From: VRUE01 sp963774405
GTDB taxonomy: Bacteria; Actinomycetota; Thermoleophilia; Solirubrobacterales; 70-9
Direction: 5' to 3'
Assembly (NCBI GenBank): GCA_963774405.1
Contig: CAVZEV010000005.1
Coordinates: 992,001 to 1,056,000 of the forward strand
Length of the DNA: 64,000 nt
Below the pieces are notes generated by a model that was given only the letters and a program-made list of their open reading frames with translations, did no database searches and was not told where the DNA came from. Both the position numbers and the translations under genes were made by a program. Shown here in pieces: positions 49,905 through 58,605 of this stretch; within the stretch, counting starts at the first letter, position 1, and each line of letters opens with the position of its first letter.

Positions 49905-52032
49905 GCAGGCGCTCGGCCAGGCCGGAGAAGCGCCGGCCGCTGTCATCGCGGCGCACGGCGCCCTTCAGGGCGATCCGGTCGCCCACCAGAACGCAGGCGC
50001 GACGCGCTCGCGTGATCGCGGTGTAGAGCAGCGGGCGGGTGAGCATTCCGGCGTTGGAGCTGTGGCAGACGGCGACCACCACCGGCACCTCGCAGCCCTG
50101 CGACTTGTGGACCGAGATCGCATACGCGAGGCGCAGGGTGCCGGTCTCCTGGTGGGGGACGGTCAGGGTCCGCTCCTCGTCGGTGAGCAGGGTGACGGTC
50201 TCGCGCTCTCGGTCCACGCCTTCGAGGAAGACGATCGAGCCGTTCATCAGTCCCAACTCGTGCGAGTTGCGGGTCTGGATCAGTCGGTCGCCGATGCGGA
50301 AGCGCTCGTCAACCCGCTTGCCGTCGGGATTGAGGCGCTCGCGCAGCTGCTCGTTGAGGGCATCGATGCCGACCGGTCCTTTGTAGACCGGCGCGAGAAC
50401 CTGGATCTCGCGGATCGGGTCGACACCGAAATGGCCGGGCGCCCGTTCGGCGACCATCTCGACCACCGCCTCCCGAAGCTGGACCGGATTGCGCTTCTCG
50501 ACGAAGAAGAAGTCCTCTTCCTGATCCTCCTCCGGCTTGAGGTGCGGGACGCGGCCCTCATTGATCTCGTGCGCGGCCGTGGTGATCATCGACTGCGCCG
50601 CCTGGCGGAAGATCTGCGTCAAGCGGACCACCGGCGCGCGCTCTGAGGCGATCAGGTCGTCGAAGGGCTTGCCCGCTCCGATCGGCGGCAGTTGGTCGGC
50701 ATCGCCGACGAAGACCACGTGGGTCGACTCGGCGAGGCCGCCGAGCAGCATCTCGATCAGGCGCAGGTTGAGCATCGAGGACTCATCGACGACGACGAGA
50801 TCGGCGGGCAGTGGTTTGCCTGGCTTGAAATCTGGCTCACGGCCGGGCGCCCAGCCGAGCAGGCGGTGAATGGTTTCTGCCTCGTGCCCGGTCGTTTCCT
50901 GCAGGCGGCGGGCGGCCCTCCCGGTCGGGGCGCAGAGGGCGAAGCTGAGCTTTGCTGCCACGGCCTCCGCGACGATCGCCCGGGTGCAGGCCGTCTTGCC
51001 CACCCCGGGACCGCCGGTCAGCACCGATACCCGCGCGGCGAAAGCGCCGCGCACGGCCGCCCACTGCTCATCGGTCAGCGTGTGGCCCTCGGCGTCTTCC
51101 GGCGGCTCCTCGGCCGGCTCGTGGCGGAGCTGTGGGGGGGCCGCCAGGCGAACGGCCAGGGTCTTCGCCACGGCTCGCTCACTCTCCAGGGTGCGGCGGC
51201 GGTAAGCGCGCCCCTCGTCGAGCAGCAGGCCGTTGGCGGCGACGAGCACATCGGGATCGGGCTCCAGCCCCAGCAGCCTGCCGACCTGGCGAGTGAGCTC
51301 GTCGACCGGAAGGTAGGTGTGCCCCCTCTCCTCGGCTTTGGCGAGGGCGTAGACGGCCGCCGCCTGAGAACGACTGTCGGATTCGGGCGGCACGCCCCCG
51401 GCCAGGGCAATGCGGTCGGCGCGAAGGAAGCCGACGCCCTCGACTTCGGTCAGCCGGTAGGGGTCGTCGTGCAGGACGGTCAGCGCCTGGTCTTCGAAAT
51501 GGGCGTGGATCGAGCTTGCCAGGTGGGCCAGCCCGTGGGGGGAGAGCTGGACGTAGAGATCGCGGATCGCACGGGATTCGTTCCACGCCTCGGCCGCCTC
51601 GGCCGCTTGGTCGTCGCTGATTCCCGGCAACGCGGCGAAGGCGCGGTGGGGGTCCTCGGCTATCAGCCGCAGGACCTGTTCCCCGTGCAGGTCGGCGAGC
51701 CGCTCAGCGCGGGCCGTGCCGATGTTGCGCAGGGAGGTGAGGTAGCGGATGTGCCCCTCGCGGTCGGTCGGGTCCAGCGGCTGGGCGCTGCTGACCTGTA
51801 GCTGGCGCCCGTAGCGCTCATGGGTTGTCCACTCGCCCCTCACCTCGGCCTGCTCGCCGACCGAGAGGTGGGCAACTGGACCGACCAGGACCATCCTCTC
51901 GCGCGATCTGGTGTCCTCGGCCCGCAGCACCGCGTAGCTGCCGTCCTCGGCGCTGTAGGTGACCGTCAGCACTTCGACCGTGCTCGAGTGCGCGGTCGAA
52001 TCCGCGTCGAAGAGGGGGGCCGTGCCGTCCAT
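49897..52032 (-). CDS. recD2: RecD2-type DNA helicase
   Basis: SF1B helicase, 711 residues from ATG 52032 (upstream starts give 736). N-terminal OB-like and helix-hairpin-helix region (LRNIGTARAERLADLHGEQV, LPGISDDQAAEAAEAW), then Walker A LTGGPGVGKTACTR (about 340), motif II VVDESSMLNLRLIEML, GDADQLPPIGAGKPF, IFRQAAQS and a C-terminal UvrD-like end, LRLAYAISVHKSQGCEVPVV and YTAITRARRACVLVGD. It unwinds DNA 5' to 3' without RecBC. Co-transcribed with the VTT gene. Confidence 0.94.
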   Translation of the reverse strand: MDGTAPLFDADSTAHSSTVEVLTVTYSAEDGSYAVLRAEDTRSRERMVLVGPVAHLSVGEQAEVRGEWTTHERYGRQLQVSSAQPLDPTDREGHIRYLTSLRNIGTARAERLADLHGEQVLRLIAEDPHRAFAALPGISDDQAAEAAEAWNESRAIRDLYVQLSPHGLAHLASSIHAHFEDQALTVLHDDPYRLTEVEGVGFLRADRIALAGGVPPESDSRSQAAAVYALAKAEERGHTYLPVDELTRQVGRLLGLEPDPDVLVAANGLLLDEGRAYRRRTLESERAVAKTLAVRLAAPPQLRHEPAEEPPEDAEGHTLTDEQWAAVRGAFAARVSVLTGGPGVGKTACTRAIVAEAVAAKLSFALCAPTGRAARRLQETTGHEAETIHRLLGWAPGREPDFKPGKPLPADLVVVDESSMLNLRLIEMLLGGLAESTHVVFVGDADQLPPIGAGKPFDDLIASERAPVVRLTQIFRQAAQSMITTAAHEINEGRVPHLKPEEDQEEDFFFVEKRNPVQLREAVVEMVAERAPGHFGVDPIREIQVLAPVYKGPVGIDALNEQLRERLNPDGKRVDERFRIGDRLIQTRNSHELGLMNGSIVFLEGVDRERETVTLLTDEERTLTVPHQETGTLRLAYAISVHKSQGCEVPVVVAVCHSSNAGMLTRPLLYTAITRARRACVLVGDRIALKGAVRRDDSGRRFSGLAERLRG

Positions 52033-52059
52033 GGGAGACAAAGCTAGCCTGCCGTCAAG

Positions 52060-52245
52060 ATGAGCAACGGGGAGAAAAAGCACGGTCTCTGCGACAGCTG
52101 CGCGCACCAGCAGCTGGTGCCGAACACGCGCGGGTCGGTCTTCTCCCTCTGCCGGCGCTCGCGCACCGACCCGCGCTACCCCCGCTATCCGCGGGTTCCC
52201 GTGGCCGCCTGTCCCGGCTACGAGCGGCGCCGGGACGACGGGTAG
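52060..52245 (+). CDS. Small zinc-ribbon-like conserved protein
   Basis: 61 residues: LCDSCAHQQLVPNTRGSVFS, LCRRSRTDPRYPRYPRVPVA and ACPGYERRRDD. Four Cys (CxxC, one, one) make a likely zinc site. This pattern with RGSVF and DPRYPKYPR is familiar from short actinobacterial proteins of unknown function. It is divergent from recD2 with 27 bases between. Confidence 0.65.
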   Translation: MSNGEKKHGLCDSCAHQQLVPNTRGSVFSLCRRSRTDPRYPRYPRVPVAACPGYERRRDDG

Positions 52246-52257
52246 CTCCGGGCGGGC

Positions 52258-52656
52258 TCAGGTCGCGCTGGCCATCGGGTCGGGCTCGCCGAGCTTGGTG
52301 ATGTCAGCCGCCTCGTAGGCCTCTCCCGGCACCCCGCCGAGGACGAGCAGGCGGACGCCGTCGGGCCCGGGCCAGATCTTGCGCTTGATTCCCGATGAGA
52401 CCCGCGCCATGTGGTCGGAGTCGAGCGGGAAGCGCTCGCCGGCGATCTCGATCTCACCGCCGCCGCGCAGCGCCAGGAAGACCTCCTCCTGGTTGTCGTG
52501 GGTGTGGTCGTGCTCGGGGTAGTTCTCGTAGTTCGGTGGCATGTCGATCACCTGCATGCCAAACGACTCGACGCCGAGCTCGGCCCGCGCGCGCTTGAAG
52601 GCGCCCCGGTAGATCCCCTCCATGTCGTCGATCTTCTTCACCGCGTAGTCCCCCAT
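52258..52656 (-). CDS. Cupin-domain protein
   Basis: 132-residue single cupin barrel. Motif 1 reads NYPEHDHTHDNQEEVFLALR, where the His residues and Glu form the metal site; motif 2 is weak (PLDSDHMARVSSGIKRKIWP), with one His. Might be an isomerase, dioxygenase-like or sugar-binding protein; function cannot be told. It lies divergently from a TetR gene with a shared operator, so its expression is probably ligand-controlled. Confidence 0.8.
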   Translation of the reverse strand: MGDYAVKKIDDMEGIYRGAFKRARAELGVESFGMQVIDMPPNYENYPEHDHTHDNQEEVFLALRGGGEIEIAGERFPLDSDHMARVSSGIKRKIWPGPDGVRLLVLGGVPGEAYEAADITKLGEPDPMASAT

Positions 52657-52717
52657 CTCTCCTCCTCAAGTCGCTGGTTGGCGCGCCTGGCCGGCGCATC
52701 GCGCAGCCTAGCCAAAT

Positions 52718-52729
52718 ACGAACGTTCGT
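52718..52729. promoter_or_regulatory. TetR operator ACGAACGTTCGT
   Basis: Perfect 12-bp palindrome in the 95-base gap between the cupin gene and the TetR gene. It has the classic TetR/AcrR operator look, and could control both genes. Confidence 0.7.
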
Positions 52730-52751
52730 GCTTTTTGTAGACTCGCTCCCA

Positions 52752-53456
52752 GTGGGAGCCACACAGACAGCCGCGCCGGTGCAGTCGCCGGGCAAGGGCG
52801 CCGGCACCCGAGCCACGATCCTCTCCCGCGCTCTCGACCTCGCCTCCGTGGAAGGCCTCGAGGGACTGACGATCGGCCGCCTGGCGGCCGAGCTGGAGAT
52901 GAGCAAGAGCGGCGTCTTCGCCCATTTCGGCTCCAAGCAGGAGCTGCAGCTGGCGGCCGTCGGGGCCGCGGCGGAGCGCTTCCGGGCCGCGGTGATCGAG
53001 CCGGCGCTGGCGGCGCCCGACGGCACGCCTCGCCTGCGCGCGATGGCCGCCGCCTACCTGGCCCACCTCGCGGACGACGACTATTACCCGGGCGGCTGCT
53101 TCTGGGCCGCCACCTCGGCCGAGTACGACGATCGGCCCGGTCCCGTGCGCGACGCGATCGCCGCGTCGCTCGACGCCTGGCTCGGCGAGCTGGAGCGGCA
53201 GGCGCGCATCGCCGGCTCCCCCGATCCCGCTCGCTTCGCCTTTGAGGTCTACTCGGTCGTGATGGGGGCGAACTCCCGCTTTCGCATGGGCGGCGATCCG
53301 GTCGTCTTCACCTACGCTCGCGACGCGGTCGATCGCCTGCTGGCGGAGTTGTCCGACATGGATCTAGTACTGCCCCAGGTCAAGCAGGCTGAGGAACCGT
53401 TTCGAAACGGGCCCGGCCGTGCAGGCGGTAGATCGAGAAATCATCGTCGAGGGTGA
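52752..53456 (+). CDS. TetR/AcrR-family transcriptional regulator
   Basis: About 234 residues from GTG 52752. The N-terminal helix-turn-helix is TRATILSRALDLASVEGLEG, LTIGRLAAELEMSKSGVFAH, FGSKQELQLAAV. The ligand domain ends near LLAELSDMD; the last 30 residues (LPQVKQAEEPFRNGPGRAGG onward) are read through the antisense of a broken PIN-toxin gene and are probably an accidental extension. It likely represses itself and the cupin gene at the palindrome upstream. Confidence 0.88.
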   Translation: MGATQTAAPVQSPGKGAGTRATILSRALDLASVEGLEGLTIGRLAAELEMSKSGVFAHFGSKQELQLAAVGAAAERFRAAVIEPALAAPDGTPRLRAMAAAYLAHLADDDYYPGGCFWAATSAEYDDRPGPVRDAIAASLDAWLGELERQARIAGSPDPARFAFEVYSVVMGANSRFRMGGDPVVFTYARDAVDRLLAELSDMDLVLPQVKQAEEPFRNGPGRAGGRSRNHRRG

Positions 53457-53559
53457 AGATGCGCTTTGAGTTGCGTTCCTCGGCGAGTGCGACGAGGGTG
53501 GCGTCGGCGAGGTCCATCGGGCGATCCGCATAGCGCTTCATCAGGTGAGCGATACGCCC
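53380..53559 (-). pseudogene. C-terminal remnant of a PIN-domain (VapC) toxin
   Basis: Only the last 60 residues are recognisable: IAHLMKRYADRPMDLADATL, VALAEERNSKRIFTLDDDFS, IYRLHGRARFETVPQPA. The MDLADA and TLDDDF acidic residues belong to the PIN nuclease site, but the N-terminal half with the first catalytic Asp is gone. No antitoxin gene remains next to it. It overlaps the TetR gene end. Confidence 0.75.
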
Positions 53560-53688
53560 AGCAGAGTCTGCCTGCTGCCCTCGTGGCGCCGTCGCGGGTG
53601 AGCGTGGTCCGCGGACAGAAGTCTCGTGACAAGCTGGTGCGGGTAGACGGAACACTGGAAGAGAAGCTGAGGAGCTGAGGAGGCAGGC

Positions 53689-54534
53689 ATGGACGTATCG
53701 ATCGGGTTGCCCAACGCGGTGCCGGGCACGAGTGGCGATGAGCTCGTCGAGTGGGCGCGCCGGGCGGACGCCCGTGGCTTCAAGAGCCTTGGCACGATCG
53801 ATCGCGTCGTCTACGGCAACTACGAGCCGCTGACCGCGCTGGCCGCCGCCGCGGCGGTGACCGAGCGGATCGGACTCTGCACCTCGGTGCTGCTCGGACC
53901 GCTGCGCACCAACTCGACCGAGCTGGCCAAGCAGGCGCTGAGCGTCCACGCCCTCTCCGGCGGGCGCTTCACCCTGGGAATCGGCCTCGGCGCTCGCGAG
54001 GACGACTACGAGGCCAGCGGCGTGGATCCAATGGGCAAGGGCCGGCAGCTCGACGAGGCGCTCGAGCGCATCAGGGAGGTTTGGGAGGACGACCGGATCG
54101 GCCCCTCGGAGAGCGGCTCGCCCGGCCTCGTCGTCGGTGGCTCCGTCGATGCCTCGTTTGCCCGCGCCGCCCGTTTCGGCGACGGCTGGATCGCCGGGGG
54201 CGCGCCGCCCGACCAGTACGCCGAGATGGCTGCGAAGGCGAAGGTTGCCTGGACGGAAGCGGGCCGCGAGGGCGAGCCGCGGCTGATGGGCCTCGGCTAT
54301 TACTCGCTCGGCGAGCGGGCCGAGGAGGAGGCGAAGGCCTATCTCACGGACTACTACGCCTTCCTCGGCGAGGAGGTGGCGGGCTACATCGCCTCCAGCG
54401 CGGCCAAGGACGCCGACACCGTTCGCCAGTACCTGGAGGCGTTCGAGGCCGCCGGTTGCGGTGAGCTGATCCTCTTCCCGTCCTCCAGCGATCCCGACCA
54501 GGTCGACCTGCTGGCCGACGCCGCCGGGCTCTGA
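53689..54534 (+). CDS. LLM-class flavin-dependent oxidoreductase
   Basis: Luciferase-like monooxygenase family, 281 residues, TIM barrel using FMN or F420. Landmarks: WARRADARGFKSLGTIDRVV, TERIGLCTSVLLGPLRTNST, ALSGGRFTLGIGLGAREDDY, and ARFGDGWIAGGAPPDQYAEM. The actinobacterial context makes F420 plausible. GAGGAGG stands before ATG 53689. Substrate unknown. Confidence 0.9.
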   Translation: MDVSIGLPNAVPGTSGDELVEWARRADARGFKSLGTIDRVVYGNYEPLTALAAAAAVTERIGLCTSVLLGPLRTNSTELAKQALSVHALSGGRFTLGIGLGAREDDYEASGVDPMGKGRQLDEALERIREVWEDDRIGPSESGSPGLVVGGSVDASFARAARFGDGWIAGGAPPDQYAEMAAKAKVAWTEAGREGEPRLMGLGYYSLGERAEEEAKAYLTDYYAFLGEEVAGYIASSAAKDADTVRQYLEAFEAAGCGELILFPSSSDPDQVDLLADAAGL

Positions 54535-54540
54535 GCGGGT

Positions 54541-54580
54541 GTGGCGACTTCTTCCCCTACGCGGGGGAATAAGTCGCCAC
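54541..54580. repeat. Hairpin between LLM oxidoreductase gene and rlmN
   Basis: GTGGCGACTT (54541-54550) and AAGTCGCCAC (54571-54580) are perfect arms. TTCCCC/GGGGAA continues the stem after one mismatch, around the loop TACGCG. It fills most of a 61-base gap. No T-run, so terminator activity is uncertain. Confidence 0.8.
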
Positions 54581-54595
54581 CCCTAAACTCGCGCA

Positions 54596-55576
54596 GTGGA
54601 CCGAACCCTGCTCGAGAGCACGCTTGCCGCGTCCGGCGAGCCCGCCTACCGCGCCTCCCAGATCTGGGAGTGGGTCGCGCGCGGCGCTCGCGGCTACGAG
54701 GAGATGACCAACCTGCCGGCGGCGCTGCGCGAGCGGCTCGCCGCCGAGGTGCCGCTCTCCACGCTCGAGCTGCGCGCCGAGGCGAAGTCCGACGACGGCA
54801 CGGTCAAGGCGCTCTTTCACACCGCCGACGGGCGGGCGATCGAGGCGGTGCTGATGCGCTACCGCGACGGCCGCCGCTCGGTCTGCCTCTCCTCGCAGTC
54901 GGGCTGCCCGCTGACCTGCTCTTTCTGCGCCACCGGCAAGATGAAGTTCGGCCGCAACCTCAGCGCCGACGAGATCCTCGACCAGGCGCTGCACTTTCGC
55001 CGCAGCGAAGCGATCGACCACGTCGTCTTCATGGGCATGGGGGAGCCGACGATGAACCTCGACGCGGTTCTCGCCGCCTGCGAGGCGCTGCCACAGATCG
55101 GCGTCACCCACCGCCGCACGGCGATCTCGACGGTCGGCTGGGTACCGGGCATCGACCGCCTCGCCGAGTGCGAGATGCCGGTCAGCCTGGCGCTATCCCT
55201 GCACGCCCCCAACGACGGCCTGCGCTCGCAGCTGATGCCGGTCAACGACCGCTACCCGCTGGCCGAGGTGCTGGCCGCATGCGAGCGCTACCGGGCCCGG
55301 CGCCGGCGCAAGGTCTTCGTCGAGTACGTGATGCTCGACGGCGTCAACGACCATCCCGAGCACGCCCGCGAGCTCGCCGCTCTGCTCGACTCCCGCGCCT
55401 ACAAGGTCAACCTGATCCCCTACAACCCGACCGGCGCCTACGACGGCTCGCCGCCGGAGCAGATCGAGCGCTTCCGCGCGATCCTCGCCGAGCACCACCT
55501 CACCGCGACCGTGCGCCTCACCCGCGGCCGCGACATCGACGCCGCCTGCGGCCAGCTGGCGGCGTCACGCACCTGA
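54596..55576 (+). CDS. rlmN: 23S rRNA / tRNA adenine-C2 methyltransferase RlmN
   Basis: Radical SAM enzyme that methylates A2503 of 23S rRNA and A37 of some tRNAs. 326 residues, GTG start. The cluster motif SGCPLTCSFCATGKM has Cys at about 104, 108 and 111. VCLSSQ, VVFMGMGEPTMNLDAVL, SLALSLHAPNDGLRSQLMPV and the C-terminal DIDAACGQL with the catalytic Cys are all present. Length is slightly shorter than the Escherichia coli enzyme. Confidence 0.96.
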   Translation: MDRTLLESTLAASGEPAYRASQIWEWVARGARGYEEMTNLPAALRERLAAEVPLSTLELRAEAKSDDGTVKALFHTADGRAIEAVLMRYRDGRRSVCLSSQSGCPLTCSFCATGKMKFGRNLSADEILDQALHFRRSEAIDHVVFMGMGEPTMNLDAVLAACEALPQIGVTHRRTAISTVGWVPGIDRLAECEMPVSLALSLHAPNDGLRSQLMPVNDRYPLAEVLAACERYRARRRRKVFVEYVMLDGVNDHPEHARELAALLDSRAYKVNLIPYNPTGAYDGSPPEQIERFRAILAEHHLTATVRLTRGRDIDAACGQLAASRT

Positions 55577-55579
55577 ATG

Positions 55580-55630
55580 CGAACTGCATCAAATTCTCGG
55601 TCTGACAGGTAGGGAATTTGATGCAGTTCG
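55580..55630. repeat. Perfect 17-bp inverted repeat between rlmN and P450 gene
   Basis: CGAACTGCATCAAATTC (55580-55596) and its complement (55614-55630) flank a 17-base loop. It begins 4 bases after the rlmN stop. AT-rich compared with its surroundings; no T-run follows. Confidence 0.85.
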
Positions 55631-55663
55631 GTGGTTGGCTGGGCAGCCAGTTACGATTCGGCC

Positions 55664-57115
55664 GTGCCCGCCGGGAGCGCCGCCAAGCCTGTCGCCCGCG
55701 TTGAGCCGCCGCCGCAGCTGAGCGCCAACCCGGTCCGGCGCGTTGCCGAAGACGTCGTCTCGGAGCTCGGCGTGCGCCGCCGCGGTCCCTACCCACCGGG
55801 GCCGCAGGAGTTCAGCTTTGCGCGGACCCTGCAGGCGGCGCGCGACCCGCTGCCGCTGTTGCTCTCGCTCTACGAGGAGCACGGGCCGATCTTCAGCGTC
55901 CGCCTCCTGCACAGCCCGGTGATCTTCATGATCGGGCCCGAGGCGAACCACTTCGTCACCGTCGCCGAGCCGGAGAATTTCCACTGGCGCGAGTCGAGCT
56001 TCGGCGACCTGATCCCGCTGCTCGGCGACGGCCTGTTGACGATCGACGACGCCTACCACGACCGCGCCCGCGAGATCATGATGCCCGCCTTCCACCGCGA
56101 GCAGGTCGCCGCCTCGGTCGAGGCGATGGTCGCCGAGGCGACGCCGGCGATCGAGCGCCTGCGCCCCGGCGACGTCGTTGACGTCTACGAGTGGATGCGC
56201 GGCCTGGCGATGCGGATCGCGATGCGGACCCTGCTCGGGCTCGATCCCGACGAGGCCGGCAAGGGCGCGGCCGCCGCCGAGCATTTCGAGCAGGCGCTCG
56301 GCTTCTACGGCACCGACTTCCACCTGCGCCTGCTGCGCGGGCCGGGCTCGCCCTGGTCGAAGATGACGCGCTCGCGGGCGGTGCTCGACGAGATCGTCTA
56401 CGCGGAGATCGCCCAGCGCCGGGCGGCGGCCGACGAGAGCAGGATGGACATCCTCAGCCTCCTGGTCGGCGTACGGGACGAGGCGGGGGAGGGCTTCACC
56501 GACAAGGAGATCCGCGACCAGGTGATGACGCTGATGTTCGCCGGTCACGACACCTCGACCTCGACCCTGACCTTCATGATGCACGAGCTGGCCCGCCACC
56601 CCGACGTGCTCGCCAAGCTCTGCGCCGAGCAGGACGAGGTGCTCGGCGGCGCGCCTCCCGGCATCGACGCGCTCGAGCGCCAGATGCCCTATCTGGACAT
56701 GGTCCTCGACGAGGTCCTGCGCCTCTACCCACCCGCCTGGATCGGCCCGCGCCGCGCCGTGCGCGACTTCGAGTTCGGCGGCCACTGGGTCGCCCGCGGC
56801 GCCTACGTCAACTACTGCTCGTGGGCCAGCCATCGCCTGCCCGAGGTCTTCCCCGAGCCGGAGGCCTTCATCCCCGAGCGCTTCACCCGCGAGCGCAAGG
56901 CGGCGCTGCCGCGCGGCGCCTACGTGCCCTTCGGCGGCGGCCGGCGGATCTGCATCGGCAAGCGCTTCGGCCAGACCGAGGTGAAGCTGGTGGCGACGAT
57001 GCTGCTGGCGCGCCTGCGCCTCGACGCGATGCCGGGCCGCACGATGACGGTGCGCCAGATGCCGACCCTCTCGCCTCGGGGCGGCCTGCGGATGCGGGTG
57101 CTGCCGCGTCAGTAG
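55664..57115 (+). CDS. Cytochrome P450
   Basis: 483-residue haem monooxygenase. I-helix LMFAGHDTSTS (oxygen activation, about 293), ExxR in LDEVLRLYPPAW (about 350), PERF in FIPERFTRERK, and haem loop PFGGGRRICIGKRFG with the Cys ligand (about 430). The long N-terminal part and WIGPRRAVRDFEFGG resemble CYP families for fatty or terpenoid substrates. Redox partners are not adjacent; fprA at 1.2 kb could serve. Start GTG 55664 is chosen because the upstream frame lies in the inverted repeat. Confidence 0.94.
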   Translation: MPAGSAAKPVARVEPPPQLSANPVRRVAEDVVSELGVRRRGPYPPGPQEFSFARTLQAARDPLPLLLSLYEEHGPIFSVRLLHSPVIFMIGPEANHFVTVAEPENFHWRESSFGDLIPLLGDGLLTIDDAYHDRAREIMMPAFHREQVAASVEAMVAEATPAIERLRPGDVVDVYEWMRGLAMRIAMRTLLGLDPDEAGKGAAAAEHFEQALGFYGTDFHLRLLRGPGSPWSKMTRSRAVLDEIVYAEIAQRRAAADESRMDILSLLVGVRDEAGEGFTDKEIRDQVMTLMFAGHDTSTSTLTFMMHELARHPDVLAKLCAEQDEVLGGAPPGIDALERQMPYLDMVLDEVLRLYPPAWIGPRRAVRDFEFGGHWVARGAYVNYCSWASHRLPEVFPEPEAFIPERFTRERKAALPRGAYVPFGGGRRICIGKRFGQTEVKLVATMLLARLRLDAMPGRTMTVRQMPTLSPRGGLRMRVLPRQ

Positions 57116-57127
57116 CCTGCCCGCAGG

Positions 57128-58375
57128 ATGCGGGCACTGGTCATCTCCGACACCCACTTCGGGGCCTGGACCGGGCGCGACCTGCTGCGCGAGGAGTTCT
57201 TCCTCGAGCGGCTGGCGCCCCAGCTCGAGGGCATCGATGAGCTGATCTTCCTCGGCGACCTCTTCGACTTCCTCTTCGGATCGGTCGGCGACGCCGTCGA
57301 TGCCTCCGCCGGCCTGCTCGACCTGATCGCCGCCAACCTCTCCGGCAAGCGCCTGGTCTTCCTCGCCGGCAACCACGATCACCATCTCGTTCACCGCGAT
57401 TTCGAGAACCGGCTCGAGGCCCAGCTGGCGGCGGGGCGGGCGCCGCTGCTGAGCGGCGAGCCGGCGCCTGAGTCCGCGGCCCCCGGCCCGGGCTTTTTTC
57501 GCTCCTTCCTCACCCGCCGCCTGCCCGGCGTCGAGGTCGAGATCGCCTACCCGACCTACAGCTTCGCCGGCGTCCTCTGCACCCACGGCCACTACCTCGA
57601 CCCCCACGCCCGGCTCTCGGGCTCGCGCGGCGACCGCATCCTCACCCGGATCCTCTGGGGCATCGCCACCGGCGGGCCGGAGGACCCGAAGACGATCGCC
57701 GACTACGAGTCGACGATCACGCTGCTGACCGAGTGGCTCTACATCGCCGCCCAGATGCCGCACGGGACGCACGCCCAGCAGAACGTCTTCCGCGCCGTGC
57801 AGCGTGCCGGTCGCCTGGCCGCGACCCTCGGCCTGCCCGCGCGCGGCGTCAAGCGCCTCGCCGCCGAGCTGCGCGACCGCGGTCTCGGCGATGCCGGGCC
57901 CGGCGGCGATGCCCTGCCCAGCGAGTCCCACTTCGACTCCGTCGTGCGGGCCGAGGCCGAGCGCCAGCGGCGCGAGCAGCCGGCGCCGCAGGCCGCCTGG
58001 CCGCACCCCGCCTACCCGGCCGCCTCGGTGATCTCGCCCAGCGACCCCTCCGAGCGCGCGCTCGAGGCCTTCGCCAAGGTGACCGCCAACCTCGGCTGGG
58101 ACGAGCGGGCGGAGCAGATCGTCTTCGCCCACACCCACCAGCCGCTGGCCGACGTGCGCTGTGCCGGGCGCCCCCGCACGCGCTATTGGAACTCCGGCTC
58201 CTGGATCTACGAGCCCGACCTCTCCTCGCGCCAGGCCTACGGCCGTTACCTGCGCTACGCCTGGCCCGGCACCGCGGTCGCGATCGACGACGAAGAGCCC
58301 GAGCCGCGCCTGCTCGAGCTGCTCGCCGACCTCAACCCGCTGGCCGGCGGCGCCGGCCTGCCGGAGCTGAGATGA
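57128..58375 (+). CDS. Calcineurin-like metallophosphoesterase
   Basis: 415 residues. Metal-binding motifs: ISDTHFGAW (Asp 8, His 10), FLGDLFDFLFG, FLAGNHDHHLVHRDF, CTHGHYLDP and the C-terminal IVFAHTHQPLAD. A large helical insert separates the last two. It hydrolyses phosphomonoesters or diesters with two metal ions; similar enzymes act on UDP-diacylglucosamine or nucleotides, but the substrate is not clear. ATGA overlap with the next small gene. Confidence 0.88.
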   Translation: MRALVISDTHFGAWTGRDLLREEFFLERLAPQLEGIDELIFLGDLFDFLFGSVGDAVDASAGLLDLIAANLSGKRLVFLAGNHDHHLVHRDFENRLEAQLAAGRAPLLSGEPAPESAAPGPGFFRSFLTRRLPGVEVEIAYPTYSFAGVLCTHGHYLDPHARLSGSRGDRILTRILWGIATGGPEDPKTIADYESTITLLTEWLYIAAQMPHGTHAQQNVFRAVQRAGRLAATLGLPARGVKRLAAELRDRGLGDAGPGGDALPSESHFDSVVRAEAERQRREQPAPQAAWPHPAYPAASVISPSDPSERALEAFAKVTANLGWDERAEQIVFAHTHQPLADVRCAGRPRTRYWNSGSWIYEPDLSSRQAYGRYLRYAWPGTAVAIDDEEPEPRLLELLADLNPLAGGAGLPELR

Positions 58376-58530
58376 GCGAGGCGCTGACGATCGCGCTGCT
58401 CCTCGTGCGGGCCGAAGAGGCCTGGGAGCCGGTCCTCTTCGGCGGCATGATCCCGATCCTCGGCGCCCTCGCGGTCGGCTACATCATCTGGCGCGCCGTG
58501 CGCGACAACGACGAATCCGACGAGGAGTAG
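58372..58530 (+). CDS. Small single-helix membrane protein
   Basis: 52 residues from an ATG that overlaps the phosphoesterase stop. One helix, VLFGGMIPILGALAVGYIIW, and an acidic tail RDNDESDEE. Likely translated as partner of the phosphoesterase, perhaps as a membrane tether. Confidence 0.6.
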   Translation: MSEALTIALLLVRAEEAWEPVLFGGMIPILGALAVGYIIWRAVRDNDESDEE

Positions 58531-58605
58531 CCGCACCGTCGAGCGACGCTTGACCACGCGCCATGGCGGGTAGGGAGCAGGCGAACCCCACCTAAGGAGG
58601 GACAG

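Noticed and set aside
55589..58138. 849-codon minus-strand open frame
   Set aside because: Antisense to the P450 and phosphoesterase genes, which have complete catalytic motifs.
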